A DNA stretch of 64,000 nucleotides, taken from Anarhynchus alexandrinus (taxonomy: Eukaryota; Chordata; Aves; Charadriiformes; Charadriidae). The stretch spans positions 12,192 to 76,191 of the forward strand of contig VUYV01000800.1 of the NCBI GenBank assembly GCA_008711295.1. The letters run 5' to 3'. Each line of letters begins with the position of its first letter. The first letter of the stretch is position 1. Both the position numbers and the translations under genes were made by a program. Positions 52,986 to 64,000 of the stretch are shown one piece after another. Under the pieces are notes generated by a model. It made no database searches. It saw only the letters and a program-made list of their open reading frames with translations, and was not told the origin of the DNA.

Positions 52986-53390
52986 CGGCTGCAAGCAGGC
53001 CGCGGCCTGGGGGGACCGGAACGGAGCGGCGCTGGCCTGCCCGGTCCCGCCGCCGCACCCCCCCGCCGAGACCCCCCCCCCCCCCCCCCCCCCGCCCCCC
53101 CGCGAGNNNNNNGGGAGGGGCGGGGCCAGCGGGCGGGGCGGGGCGGGGGGCCGTGCCAGTGGCTGAGGGATGGGGAAATGGGCGGAGCTTCCGGCGGGGG
53201 GCGGAGCTCTCCCTGCCGGGACAGCGGAAGCGGGAGCGCCCTGCCGAGGAGAGCGCCCCCTGGCGGGCGGGCGGGTGGCAGCAGTGCCCACCCCCTCCGA
53301 ACGGGGTCCGGCGGCCGCGTACCTCCCGGGCGGGACGGCGGGGCCCGACACCGCTCCCGGCCCTTCCCAGGGTACCCACAGCCTTGTAAC
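52640..53390 (-). promoter_or_regulatory. TEX264: CpG-island promoter of TEX264
   Basis: Very CpG-dense block with tandem GC boxes (GGGCGGGGC type) at about 53130-53150 and several CGGAAG ETS-type sites near 53190-53240, without a TATA box. Minus-strand donors CCG|GTGAGC at 52986/52985 and another GGTGAGC near 52717 could end a non-coding first exon spliced to 50873. It also holds a 22-base C run (53072-53093) and a six-base N gap (53107-53112), so the assembly is unreliable here. Start sites on the opposite strand cannot be excluded. Confidence 0.65.
53107..53112. other. Assembly gap (6 N)
   Basis: Six unresolved bases directly after the C homopolymer in the TEX264 CpG island. This is typical of a GC-rich sequencing drop-out, and the true length may differ. 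Confidence 0.99.
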
Positions 53391-55206
53391 CCCCAGCCCA
53401 GGAGCCCTTCACTGCACGGCACAGGAGGGCTGTGGGTGCAGGGCCTGCAGGCCCGGGGCCCAGCTCGCCCCCGAGCAGGGACAGCTCTCCCCTCACAGCC
53501 CGCTCTCGGTCCAAGATACAGCTGGACGTGAGTGATAAACGATGTCGTGTCCTCCAGCTTCCCCTGTGCGAGGGCTGTGGCAGCTCGGCACGTGTCCTGG
53601 CTGGATGACCCGCCCCGAGCTCCAGGCTCTAACAGCCGGTTAATGGGCTCCATCCCCCGGGCGCTGGACAAACGGGTGCCGCAGTGCTAGAGGACGCACC
53701 GGCCGCACGTCATGGCCCTGACCACAAGGCCTGGCCAGTCGGGGCAGTCGTCAGAGCTGCTTTTCAGCTCCAGGGCCCTTTGCACCAAACCCAGAGAGGG
53801 TTTTGAGCTCGCAGGTTCCTGCAGGCCCGTCGCTGGGGCTGTTGCAACCTGGCAGGAACAGCTTGGCTTCTGCCCGTGCTTGGGTTTTCCCACTGCCCAG
53901 CTGAAAGGAAAACCAGCCAGATAGCTCAGCAGACGCGGACAGCACTAGCCAAGAAGGGGAGCACCAGCAGAGTTAAGGAAGTTAGGTGTTTGTTTCATTC
54001 AAGGGTTTTGGGGCTCAGGCCAGGTGTTCTTGGCTCGTTTGTCTCTCCTTCAGCCTGGTGCAGGCATGGGGCACTCCCCAGAAGCGGCCAGGAGGCTGAC
54101 TGCTTTCTTTTGCATTGGCTGGGCTTTATCACCCAAAGGGGAACCACATTAACTAGTTGCTGAAGACCCACAAAACTTTAGCTAGCACAGGAGCTGGTCA
54201 GGAGCACCACCATCTCGCATGCCTCTCAGCACCCCAAGCTCTGATGTGCTCAGACAACTTCTGTCACAAGGCAGCTTCACAGCCTGCTCCCACCTCAGGA
54301 CACCTTTGGGAGCGTGCCCCGTCCTGAGGCTCCCACGCGGAGCACACAGCACCACGGAGCGCTGGTGCTCATCCTACAGCCTTTGCTGCTTCTCAGACAA
54401 CTCCTCAGGTCTCCGTTTCTTTTCAGGAAACGGGACCAAGCACTGTACCTGAGAGGAGCAAGCAGCCTTCCCCACCTCCTGCTCCTCCTTCAAGAAAAAC
54501 ATGCTAGAAGGATCCAGACTTAATTCCCATCCTTCTTTTCTTCCCCCTGTATAAAAGGAACCTTCACAACTCTCTCTTTACACCCAGCTTTCTTCAGCCT
54601 CTTCAACCCCCTTTGCAGGGAAAGTTTGCTCTCTGCTGGTACACCCAATAACCCACCACCTCCAATCACCGAGCCACCTCCAGATGCAGCGACAAGAAGC
54701 AGTGGAGGTTGCTGCTGTCTCTCCTGCTGTGGTTTCACATCTGTTTCCCATACGTCCCAACCCCCTTTGTCAGGGCTGTTTGCAGAGACAGTTCCAGGCA
54801 CTGCTTTTCACCGATGTAAAGCCAAAGAGCTCGTTTACGAACAGTAGTTTGAAATACTGTAATACTTGCCTTTCTCCAGCAGCTTCCTAGTGAGGATCTC
54901 GAGGCTTTCTGTAGACTGGAATTAGTGAAACCTCAGAGGCCCTCCCTGTATTTGGCGTTACAGCTCTTTTGCAGCTGGAAGAAAATATTTCATCTTGGTT
55001 ACGTGTCTCGCCTGGAGCCATACAGTGAATCACTGGCAGGAAGAAGAACAGAGCTCAAAAGCTCTTTAACTGCCAGCTCTGGCCATCAGACACTTCTCTT
55101 TCCTCCAGCCTTGCAAGTTATTTAACTCAGCACACATTTAATACTTGACACAAACAGTTTCCCATTACAATAGCAAACGCTAAAATTTGGGTCTCATTTA
55201 AGAGCT

Positions 55207-55413
55207 TCACGCCTTCACTCTGAAACAGTACATCGAGAAGAGCAGAGGCAGAATGATGTAAAACATGAGCTCTCTGATGGGCTCCCCAGTTGTCCTCACC
55301 TGCTCAGCCACATTGCACACCCACCGCTGGCCTCTGATGGTGTCAGCCAGCCGGGCCAGCTCTCCAGCGGGGGTCCTGGGTGTACGGCAGACATTTGCTC
55401 TCAGCAGACTCAT
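55207..55413 (-). CDS. Possible 3'-terminal exon of an unidentified small membrane protein
   Basis: An open frame of 68 residues ends in a hydrophobic stretch of about 13 residues (FYIILPLLFSMYC) and a short FRVKA tail, like a C-terminal membrane anchor. The part before it (LARLADTIRGQRW..) looks protein-like. An acceptor-like ACCCAG|GAC lies near the start and a donor-like CAG|GTGAGG sits in the middle. A minus-strand ATTAAA is at 55142-55137, 65 bases after the stop, as expected for a terminal exon. I do not recognise the protein. It could equally be a chance frame, and no upstream exon was found. Confidence 0.25.
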   Translation of the reverse strand: MSLLRANVCRTPRTPAGELARLADTIRGQRWVCNVAEQVRTTGEPIRELMFYIILPLLFSMYCFRVKA

Positions 55414-58069
55414 TTGGGCTATGCTGGGCCCCAGGCGTCTCTGATGGGGTACGCAGATCCGCCCATTCTCAATTTAAACTTAAATTTAAAGCTCCTCCTT
55501 TTGCTATTGAAGCACTGAACAGCAGATTAGAATTCTGCACCTCTGATTATCAGCTATTTAGCAAGATATTAAGGTGTTTTTTATTTAACAAATTGTGATG
55601 GAGCTTTCATCTCTTCCTTTCAGATGTCACATCATCTCTGGTGGCTACTGTGAGTGATAAGCAGACATTCAGACTCCCCTCCTCAAGGCCAGCAATCACA
55701 TTTGTACACCGCTTTGATTTTCTGTGAATAAAAGATCACTTACGAGTCTGGAGGGATGCATTATTCATCCTGAACTCCCCTGAAAATAATTTTAAATTGT
55801 TTATAGCTCCAGTAGTTTGGAACTAGGGTGTGCAACTTTGACTCATGACCAAACAGGTCTGATCAAATTCCTCCCGTGATGCCAGGCAGGGGCCAGTGCT
55901 CAGAAGGGATCTCTCTGCTGCAGCCGTGTCCTGTTCTTAAATCAGTAGTGATGCTTCTCACAGATGTTTGTGTTCAATCCAGACGGGAGCATCTCCCTTT
56001 ACCTGCGCTGTGAATATTTGTACCTCCTACTGCAGTGTATCACACACACATCAAGAGTGGGGCTATACACATCTTTTCCTGGTGAAAAACTTATCTTATA
56101 GGGACATTTATATTGAAATAATCTCAATTTCTCCTCCTGTGGCATGCCTTCAACTTTCGTTGTCTTAGCAGCGATTGTGTACTTCCTTCTTCATCCTGAA
56201 GATGATCTTATATTGCCTTTGAGCTACAGAAGAATACACATCTACAAACCAGGCTCTTTTTTTTTTAACCTCCTCTGCTGTACATGAAGTCTAGATTAAG
56301 TTTAGATTTTTTTCTTGCTGGAAACATGAGCTATTTTACCCAGTGTTCTTCCGTTTTCCATCCAGACAGAAACAAGACGGAAAGCACAAACACACTATGG
56401 TCTGCCTCTCTGGGTTTGCAAACTGTGCTTGCAAAAAGTGCTGGGTTTAATGCGGTCTTGTCAACAAGCTCATTCTCTACAGCGAGTGACACTTTAGACT
56501 GTCATCCAGCATTTTTAATGAGGGATCCCCTAACAGGCTTCAGGGATTTCAACAGGATTTTAAGAGCCTTACACAATTGCACTCTAACCAGAGAGGAGCT
56601 GACATTCCACAAAGCCAAGCAGCCCAGCGGTAATGACACCAACAGAGCTTTCATGTCAGTGGTTCTCCTTTAGTTTTACAAGAGTGACTGCAGAAGGAAA
56701 AACAAACATGAACATTTGTCCCAACCTTAATCGCCAGCTTAAAAAACAGAAAATTAATTTCTTATAGACATGTTGTGTTCCTGTTTTTAATACACACGTG
56801 TAAATAGCGCTTTTTAAAACCTCTCTGGAATCTGTGTAAAGAATTACATTACAATAAAAACTCCAAATTTAAAGATGAAAGACTTTTTTTTTTAAAGATT
56901 TTAATCTCCTTCCTGGCAAAAAAAAATCTTGAAAAAATACTTCACGAGCCTCTTCTAATTAAAGAACATCTGCAGGGAGCTGCTGTAAATCTGAGGAGAG
57001 GGAGCTCTTCCAAAAGGACTTTCAAAAGCCCTGATTATTTACACTCTCGTATTTCCCTTCATTTTCCCACTATCTCATGTTGTAGTGGACACACCATTCA
57101 TAATAAAAGCTATTAGACACAGGTGATTTCTGACATTATTCCACCTCAACATGACCCCCCTTCCCTCCTACAAGCGTCACTGCCTGCCGCTGCACTACCA
57201 CCCACCGCAAGTGCATTTCTCCACAGTTATTGACTTGCAGAAGCGTGGAAACATTTCCCGTTGCACTCAAACCTCTGAATTTTAAGCCCAATCTGGTTCC
57301 TCTCAATTTACAACTAGGTCAGGTCAGGCCACCTGCAAGCAGAGCAGGGTGCACCGGTCCCATGCCAACGATTGCTTCAGTTCAAACTGGACCACGTCTA
57401 ACCCCACCACTGCAGCTCTGCTAGACAAGCACGTTTACAAGTGCCCCCACAGAAGAGCTTGTCTCAGCTGACCCGATTTCTTCAGGGGGCCTGAACTGGC
57501 TCCTGTGGCTGCTCTTTTCCTTCCCTTGATGAGACATCTTGAACTGCTAACGCTGACACAGGCTTAACTTTGCAGCAACAGAGCACAGAAATGCAAATCC
57601 CATCCCTAGTGATGCCAAGAATGCCATAGCAAGAAGGAAAACCATTTAAAGGGAGATCCAGGAATATTTTTAATCCTATAGTTTATTCAGCTATAATGCC
57701 AAATGTGATCCGCATCTGAATTTTGAGTGCAGAGCCCTACCATCAGCATGGGAGAGGAGACAGAAGGGAGTGTCACAACAAAGCGTTGCAGTGTTCTTGT
57801 CTTTTTATTGAACCTTTTATTTCTGCTGTGGAAGAGAGGATAACATGAGAAACCCTTGCACTGAACCAGAACAGCAACGACCACTAGAAATTGCATTCCC
57901 CTCCTCTGCATAGTACAGCTTCCCCCTCCTTGGCTCAATCCCAGTGCCTTCATTTCCAGTGGGTAAAAGCACACACACACGATTTCTCTGGCTCACTCTT
58001 AAGCAACAGCTGTTTGATGGGAAGACTGAGCCACTCCAGGCACAGCTGATGTTGGTCCCAACTCTGGTT

Positions 58070-58645
58070 TAGGCAAAGCACTGCCAGTGGGTCGAGGGAG
58101 GTGAGCCTTCCCCTTGACTCAGCACTGGTGAGGCCACACCTGGCGTGCCGGGTCCAGTTCTGGGCTCCCCAGTGCAAGAGAGACATAGACATACCAGACA
58201 GTGTCCGGTGAAGGGCTACTAAGGTCATTAAGGAACTGGAACATCTCTCCTATGAGGAGAGGCTGAGAGAGCTGGGACTGTTCAGACTGGAGAAGGCTCT
58301 GGGAGATCTTACCAACATATATAAACAGATGAAGGGAGGGTGCAAAGAGGATGGAGCCAGGTTCTTTTCAGTGGTACCCAGTGACAGGACAAGTGGAAAT
58401 GGCCACAAATTGAAACACAGGAGGTTCCCTCTGAACATCAAGAAACACTTTTTTACTGTGAGGGTGACCAAGTGCTGACATAGGTTGCCCAGGGAGGTTG
58501 TGGAGTCTTCATCCTTGGAGATATTCAAAAGCCATCTGGACACGGTCCCGGAAAATCAGCTTTGAGTGACCCTGCTGAAGCAGGGGGGGGTTGACAAGAT
58601 GACCTCCACAGGTCCCTTCCCACCTCAATCAGTCTGTAATTCTGA
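58070..58645 (+). mobile_element. CR1 LINE 3' end (5'-truncated)
   Basis: Plus-oriented CR1. It includes GTGGGTCGAGGGAGGTGA, a GTGAGGCCACACCTGG block, CATCTCTCCTATGAGGAGAG, GAGAGAGCTGGGACTGTTCA, GTTGCCCAGGGAGGTTGTGG, a GACCTCCACAGGTCCCTTCC tail and the closing TCTGTAATTCTG. About 575 bases long, diverged, with an internal G run replacing the usual GGGTTGGAC. Intergenic. Confidence 0.92.
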
Positions 58646-61600
58646 ACTGGAGACCTCCATACAAGATACCTGTGCTCTTCAGGGATGAGACCAGTAAGAA
58701 CAGTGAGACTTGAACAAGCTACTTCCCATCTAGCTGCATGAGCCGGGACTGGCATCAACTCAGTGAGTTTTAGGTAGACCATGGACTTAGGTGATGGTGC
58801 AGCTGCATTGGTTCCAGTTCAGTCACAAAGGCCCCTCCAGGCCAAAATTCTCTGCAGGCTGAGGTAAACCATGCCTCAGTTTCATCTCTGCCTTTCTGCA
58901 CTAGGGATCTAGACAACTAACTCAGGCACAGATACCTAAGGAAAATGGAGAGAATTCCACCCATTTTGGTGACTGCTGGAAAAAATCTACCCAGGGTGCA
59001 GATCACAGCTCAGAATTGCTGGGGTTTGTTGCAGTCTCAATAGACAAAGCCAGAAAAGGTTAAGAACTGAGATGCAGTCCAGAGGAAAGAGAGAAGAGCA
59101 ATGGTGGACAAATCTGTCATGGGTTGTCACAAGTATTTTGTGACACTTGAGTGCAAAACAGCCCAAACATAAGGGACCAATTGAGCAGAAAGCATGTAAA
59201 CTGCTAAAGCACATTTTCTGCTGAAAGTTGGCAGCTTTTCTGACCAGGCTATTTTTTTAGAAACTGCTGCTCTCATTTGTGAAGTCAGAAATTGAGTGGA
59301 GGTGAATCTTCAAATAACAAAATGATAATTTGGCTCAACATTGCATATTTTGTCTTGGCTTTTGCAGGTCAATCAATTTCCTAAGATTTTAGAAGTTCAT
59401 GAGGCAGTTCTGAGATTTAACTGGTCCTTGCTGCCATTTAGGGGTCAGTCTAGCGACGCCTGACCTAGTCTTACAGAGTCCCTCTGAAGTTTTGAGAGAG
59501 CAGGAGGGTCTTCAGCCCTAGGATATGGCCTTACTAAGCATATTGAAATGATAGAGGTCCACAGTGGTAGCAGTGAACTCGGAGCAATCCACACATGACA
59601 TCCAGTTTGCTCCCCCTTGCCCCAAGCACATCCCCAATGTTTTTCTCTCTTTACTCCAGTACCAGCAAAGGTCCTATTTTTGTGAAGAAATGCAACACTG
59701 TGCCGAGGCTGGGGAGGGCCAGTGACACACATCCCACAGGGACTTGTGCCAAAACTCAGAAGCCTAAAAGCAAGCCTTTTTCCCATTTAACTATGGAAAC
59801 CTTTGCTTCTCCCATACAAGAGGGGAAGTCTTATGCCTCCGCAGTATTTGCTCCTGCACCTTTTGCCCAAAAAAAAAAAAAAAAAGAGAACATAAAAGGA
59901 ATAAAAAGATTGCATTAAGTCCAGGGCTTTTTCCCAGATAGATATGACCCTTTACTGAGTTACTGAAGCTAAAATATTCTTTAAAAAAACTTAGCATGAA
60001 ATTGAGAGATTAAGTCCTAGGTCTAAGCCTTGATTTTTCTCAGGGAGGTTTTTGTGCAACTCTGCATCAGTCTGAGATGAGTTGTCTGAAACAAAGGATC
60101 CTGTTGGTCCGAGTGATCAATTTCAAACTTTTCTCAAATTGAAGAGTCTAGCAGGGCTCTTTGTACAATCCCCACATTTCAATATGAACAATTTTAGAGG
60201 AAAACTTCCAGAAATTGACATTCTGAGTCACAAAAGCTTTGAATTCACAAATATTTCAGTGTGTCTACGACAGTTCTCTGGCAAATTTGAGTGTTATTTT
60301 CCTGGAATAAGTGATCAAGTGAGCTGATGTCAGTCAGCCACCGCTGTACAAAACACACAGATTTACCATTAATTCAGACCAGCTCAGAACCATTAGCACT
60401 AAGCTTATGCTGATGCATTGACTGAGGTGGAGGAAAGTCTGCGGATTTCTAGTACCAGTACCTTGGGGAAAGAGGAACAGGATTTGGAGGACTGACTGGG
60501 ACTGAAAAGAGATTCCGTTTCATATAGCATTTGGTATCACCTCATTTAGCCTTAGCCAAGTAACAATCCATGTTTCTTGGGCACAAAGCAACACACCAAA
60601 ATCAGAACCACAACAAAGACTGTGTGTGCTCCTAAATCATCAGTTCAGGTCTCACTACAATTTAAAATGAAGTCATCTGACATAGGGATTATCCCCACGG
60701 CTGGAGAAATAAAGCACAACATCCTGGGCAGGAAGACAGGCTGCCTTGACTTTCAATCTTTGTCACCCAACTGCTGTCAGAAGACAAGCGCGGTGGAAAC
60801 CAGTCCACAAACATGTAACACGGCCACCACTTTTTCTTACTTGCCTTTTTCCAATGGCTAACAAATGAATGCCTATGACTTGCAAGAATTGGGTCTGAGC
60901 CATATTTCTGAAGGCAGAAAGACTGCATAAAGACAGCTCCAGTATGAAGCAGAAAAAGACCTTTGTGGCAAGTTGAATTTAGCAACGTCACCAGGAGCTT
61001 CTGACTCAGAGCCCCATTCTGCCCAGCTGCACGCTCAAACCACCACCCCACATACCTGCCAAACCAGCACGATTCAGCCCACTTGGAGCCCTGCCATGAG
61101 CAGCTGGACAGAAGACGAGTGATGCAGCTGTAAAGCAACATCTAATGAAGAAATTCTTTTTATTTCAGGGTTGTAATTAAGCCATACTTTGTCACACTGC
61201 TACTGGCTGAGGCAGGAAGGCTACTAACGAGTTGTACAAAGAGAAACGACAGATGGGATCAGGTTGTTACTCCACTTCAGACCAGTCCACATTGGCTTAG
61301 TCAACCTCAGACCAGTTTAACCTAGCTTTTTCCTTGCCTGTTTCTGCTGCCTGGCAGGTATCCCAGATAAAAGGGCTGCTTGCCTCGCTCGGACACAGAG
61401 GAGGGTGCTCTGTCTCTAGCCATTAGCAGGAAGGTATTACCCAGGCTGCAGTTTTCCAGGGGCTCTTGGTGCAACAGAGTGGGGCGTTGCTACAGCAAAA
61501 GTGCAAGACCCCACTGCTAAACGTTCCACCTCCAAACAGCTTGTCAGGCCTGCTGCTCCCACTGTCCTCACAGACCAGTTATTGTGGTTTTCATTGTACA

Positions 61601-64000
61601 GGGACACAAAATACCCCACATATGCAGTTAAAGCAAAAAGATTTAAGCGCTTTTCAGGTTAGCGTCCACCTCATGCAAGTCAGGCTTAACGTATTCCTTC
61701 AGCAGGCCACCCAGACAGCTTAACCAGCTGCCAGGTGGGCATCTCTGCTTGCTGAGCAGTTCAATGGTGAGCTGACAGCTCCCTCCTCTGTCAGAAAGCA
61801 CTAAAAGCAGCCTAAATATCTGCCCTAGTGTCACTTGGAGGAGGAGACTTGAATAACGGAGGATATTATGCATTTTCTCTCATTTTTTGCGTGTAGGTAG
61901 GGGGAGTCTCCAGGACAGTTTTCTGGTGGTACAGGATGCCCCAGCAAAATGCACCAAGTGCTACTAAAGCTTCAGTTCTCATCCTGCCCTGCTGCAGCTG
62001 ATTTGGGCGAGCCTTACAGCCAGCAGCAGGGCACGGCCAGGACTTCCTTCCCCTTCCAGCTGTATAAGCACACGCCTGGCGTCCTGGTCTGGTCCTTCTG
62101 TGATCTGGCTTCTCCAGAATGCAGCAGCAGACGGCAGGAAGGGATCAGAGCAGAGGCACTGTCTGCTCAGGCAAGACTGGAAGTTCTTGTCGGTCACCAG
62201 CAGGTCTGTCCTTGCTGCTCAGCCACAGCATGTGTCACTCTGAGGGGGTATCCGTCAGTCCTTCCCTTCTGCATGTAAGAAAAACAGTGGATTTACCGAG
62301 CATTTAATGGCAGGCTGAAATCACATATGAAAATTTAGTCCCAGTAGGATGTTATCCCCGATGCGTTCCCTCTGCTGACAAGCCAGGCTGGGATATAAGT
62401 GAAGTGTTGCGTGTGCTGTACCTTTGTGCCTCATGCAGAGTTTGAATCTGGAATGGGGCAAATAGTTTGAGGGCTTTTTTTGCTGGTTCTTGAAACAAAA
62501 CCAGAACTGGGGGAGGCACTTGACAGAAAAACAGATTTTTTAAATACTAGTAAAATGGTGGGGAAATTTAATTATTTCAGGACCAAGTTGCATCAATATA
62601 TTCTGTTCAGTTTACCCTCTAAAACTAAGATGGGAAACAGGTTTTATTTCACTTTCTCACAGTATAATTAACTAGAGCTCTTCCAAATATTTCTACGTTC
62701 AGAAAATAGGAAGAAAACAATCTGATAATCTTTAACTGCACAAAAAGAATTAATATTAAATGCCTTACTGTACAATTGAAATCTTCTATTCCCTTTCTAG
62801 TCTATATTCTAATGTTTTACAAAGCATTACAAATTCTATATAGTAGAGTTATTGCTGGATCTTACTAAACAATTCCAAATTTTGTAAGTTCTGCTCCATT
62901 TAAAACCACAAAGTTCTGGATAAATTTGGTCTTTGAGCATAAACTGAACTTCACTGGTCTTGCTTGCTGCCTGCTAGTCAAACTGTAGATTCTTCTGATA
63001 GGGTTTTTAATTCAATTAAGTCTGTCTGCACATACCACATGTTAAACTTACTCACTCACATTGCATTTTCTTGCCATAGCAGCTATTATGCACTTAAAGC
63101 CAGCAGAAAGCCACATACCACTTAAAGTGAAGGTGCCATGTTGGTTTGAAAGAAGCTAAATAATCATGAATTGAAATTCAAAGCAGCTTTCAAGTGAGAT
63201 ACAAATTAAAAGAATTGCACAGAAAAATAAATTACTTGCAACAAAAAGAAAATGATAGTGAAATATAGGAAAGATTTTCAGGACTGCATGAGGAGCTGCT
63301 TGTGCCCTATTTGTGAAAGTGAGGAAGGTGGGTCACACTAGGATTAAGGGATGAGCTTGTGAAAGTCACTGCTGTCTGGAGCTGTCATGCCCAAGAGCCA
63401 GCCAGGCCATTTAAGAGGTACAGGCTTCTGGATATACATTCCTGGGTAGGGATGAGAGAGAAACTTTCGGTTCAGGTAATAAATCACCTTTGCATGAGGA
63501 GACCAGGAGGATCCTGCACTTGGACAGGGAATACAGAACACACAGCTTTCTGGTCGCTTCGCTGTAGGATTTTAAGGAGTGCTTGCTGCATCTGGGGAGG
63601 CAGAGGATAAGCTTTGAGACACAAGGTGTTCTTTGGAAGGCCTATGTTCCTCTGAACCTCGATAGTTTCTGTACCAGGGTTTCTCTCAGTGGGAATAGAG
63701 AGCTGCTTTCTCCTCCAGCAGTCCTGCAATAGAGGAGCTTGCTGCTCCCTGGGCCAGGGAAGCCTGACCAATGCCATCTAGGAGGTTGCCTATGCCACAA
63801 GCAAACCTACACCACTGTCACACACTTCAATTGCATTGAGCTGGGGCTTATAGGCTTAATTTCTCTAACCATGTCTAAGAGCCTGTATTTGACCAGAGGC
63901 CAGCAACTTTTTGGAGCTTCTGCTCCCCCTCTGCAAATCAGAGGCTTTGGATTTCCCCCTCCCTGAGGAAGGTCGGTTCCCTGTTCTGTGAAAATCCCCC

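Larger units (their letters stand above)
53391..64000. other. Intergenic region upstream of TEX264, AT-richer
   Basis: Base composition changes just beyond the CpG island: from about 54 kb the DNA is visibly AT-rich, strongest at 56.7-57.1 and 62.3-63.3 kb. Contents noted are the possible exon at 55.2 kb, the CR1 end at 58.07 kb and a 17-base A run at 59869-59885. In human I recall RAD54L2 as the next gene on this side. I could not recognise any of its coding sequence here, although the AT-rich far end could be its long 3'UTR. Confidence 0.55.

Noticed and set aside
52643..53531. Pro/Arg/Gly-rich ORFs of about 250 codons on both strands at the TEX264 promoter
   Set aside because: They cross the N gap and C homopolymer, are low complexity, and lie in a CpG island.
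58987..59214. Possible second degraded CR1 copy (CAGTCCAGAGGAAAG string near 59077)
   Set aside because: Only one short string resembles CR1; flanking sequence does not follow the element.
63344..63541. 65-codon minus-strand frame ending WLLGMTAPDSSDFHKLIP at the right end, considered as the end of RAD54L2
   Set aside because: I could not match it to any remembered RAD54L2 sequence, and no poly(A) signal or splice site clearly belongs to it.

Overview
This window looks like nuclear DNA from a sauropsid, most likely a bird. It is GC- and CpG-rich over most of its length. Its recognisable interspersed repeats are 5'-truncated CR1 LINE ends, and it carries split vertebrate genes with standard GT-AG introns. 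The species cannot be named from the sequence. No bacterial-type operons, CRISPR arrays, rRNA or tRNA genes, or intact viral genes were seen.

Two genes are certain, and both read on the minus strand. (1) The 5' part of GRM2 (metabotropic glutamate receptor 2) occupies roughly 0.4-7.3 kb. The signal-peptide exon (3478-3936) and a second coding exon (398-1235) together encode most of the extracellular glutamate-binding module. The cysteine-rich and seven-helix part lies beyond the left edge. A CpG island at about 6.25-7.42 kb contains a perfect splice donor and probably holds the non-coding first exon and promoter. (2) TEX264, the ER-phagy receptor, is complete. Its four coding exons (50582-50839, 43854-44075, 18330-18501, 10542-10855) join in phase to a 321-residue protein with an N-terminal membrane anchor, a GyrI-like domain and a C-terminal LC3-interacting FEEL motif. 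The 3'UTR ends at a poly(A) signal at 10022-10027, and a CpG-island promoter lies at about 52.6-53.4 kb.

Region by region: 1-7.3 kb is GRM2. 7.42-7.98 kb is a minisatellite built from a roughly 10-bp GGCAGGACACA-type unit with a 125-bp higher-order copy. 8-10 kb is the short GRM2-TEX264 intergenic gap, with an AT-rich, probably regulatory block near 9.1-9.3 kb. 10-53 kb is TEX264 with a 25-kb second intron. That intron holds an internal CpG island near 29 kb, a large CR1 end (about 24.67-25.30 kb) and a small one (about 34.91-35.09 kb). 53.4-64 kb is markedly more AT-rich intergenic DNA with a third CR1 end (58.07-58.65 kb) and one possible unidentified 3'-terminal exon on the minus strand (55.2-55.4 kb).

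The head-to-tail TEX264-GRM2 order matches my recollection of human 3p21, so this is conserved synteny rather than a novel cluster. I found no convincing previously undescribed system. The items most worth checking are the intronic CpG island, the open retained-intron extension of TEX264 exon 3, the unidentified tail-anchored-looking exon at 55.2 kb, and several candidate conserved non-coding elements.
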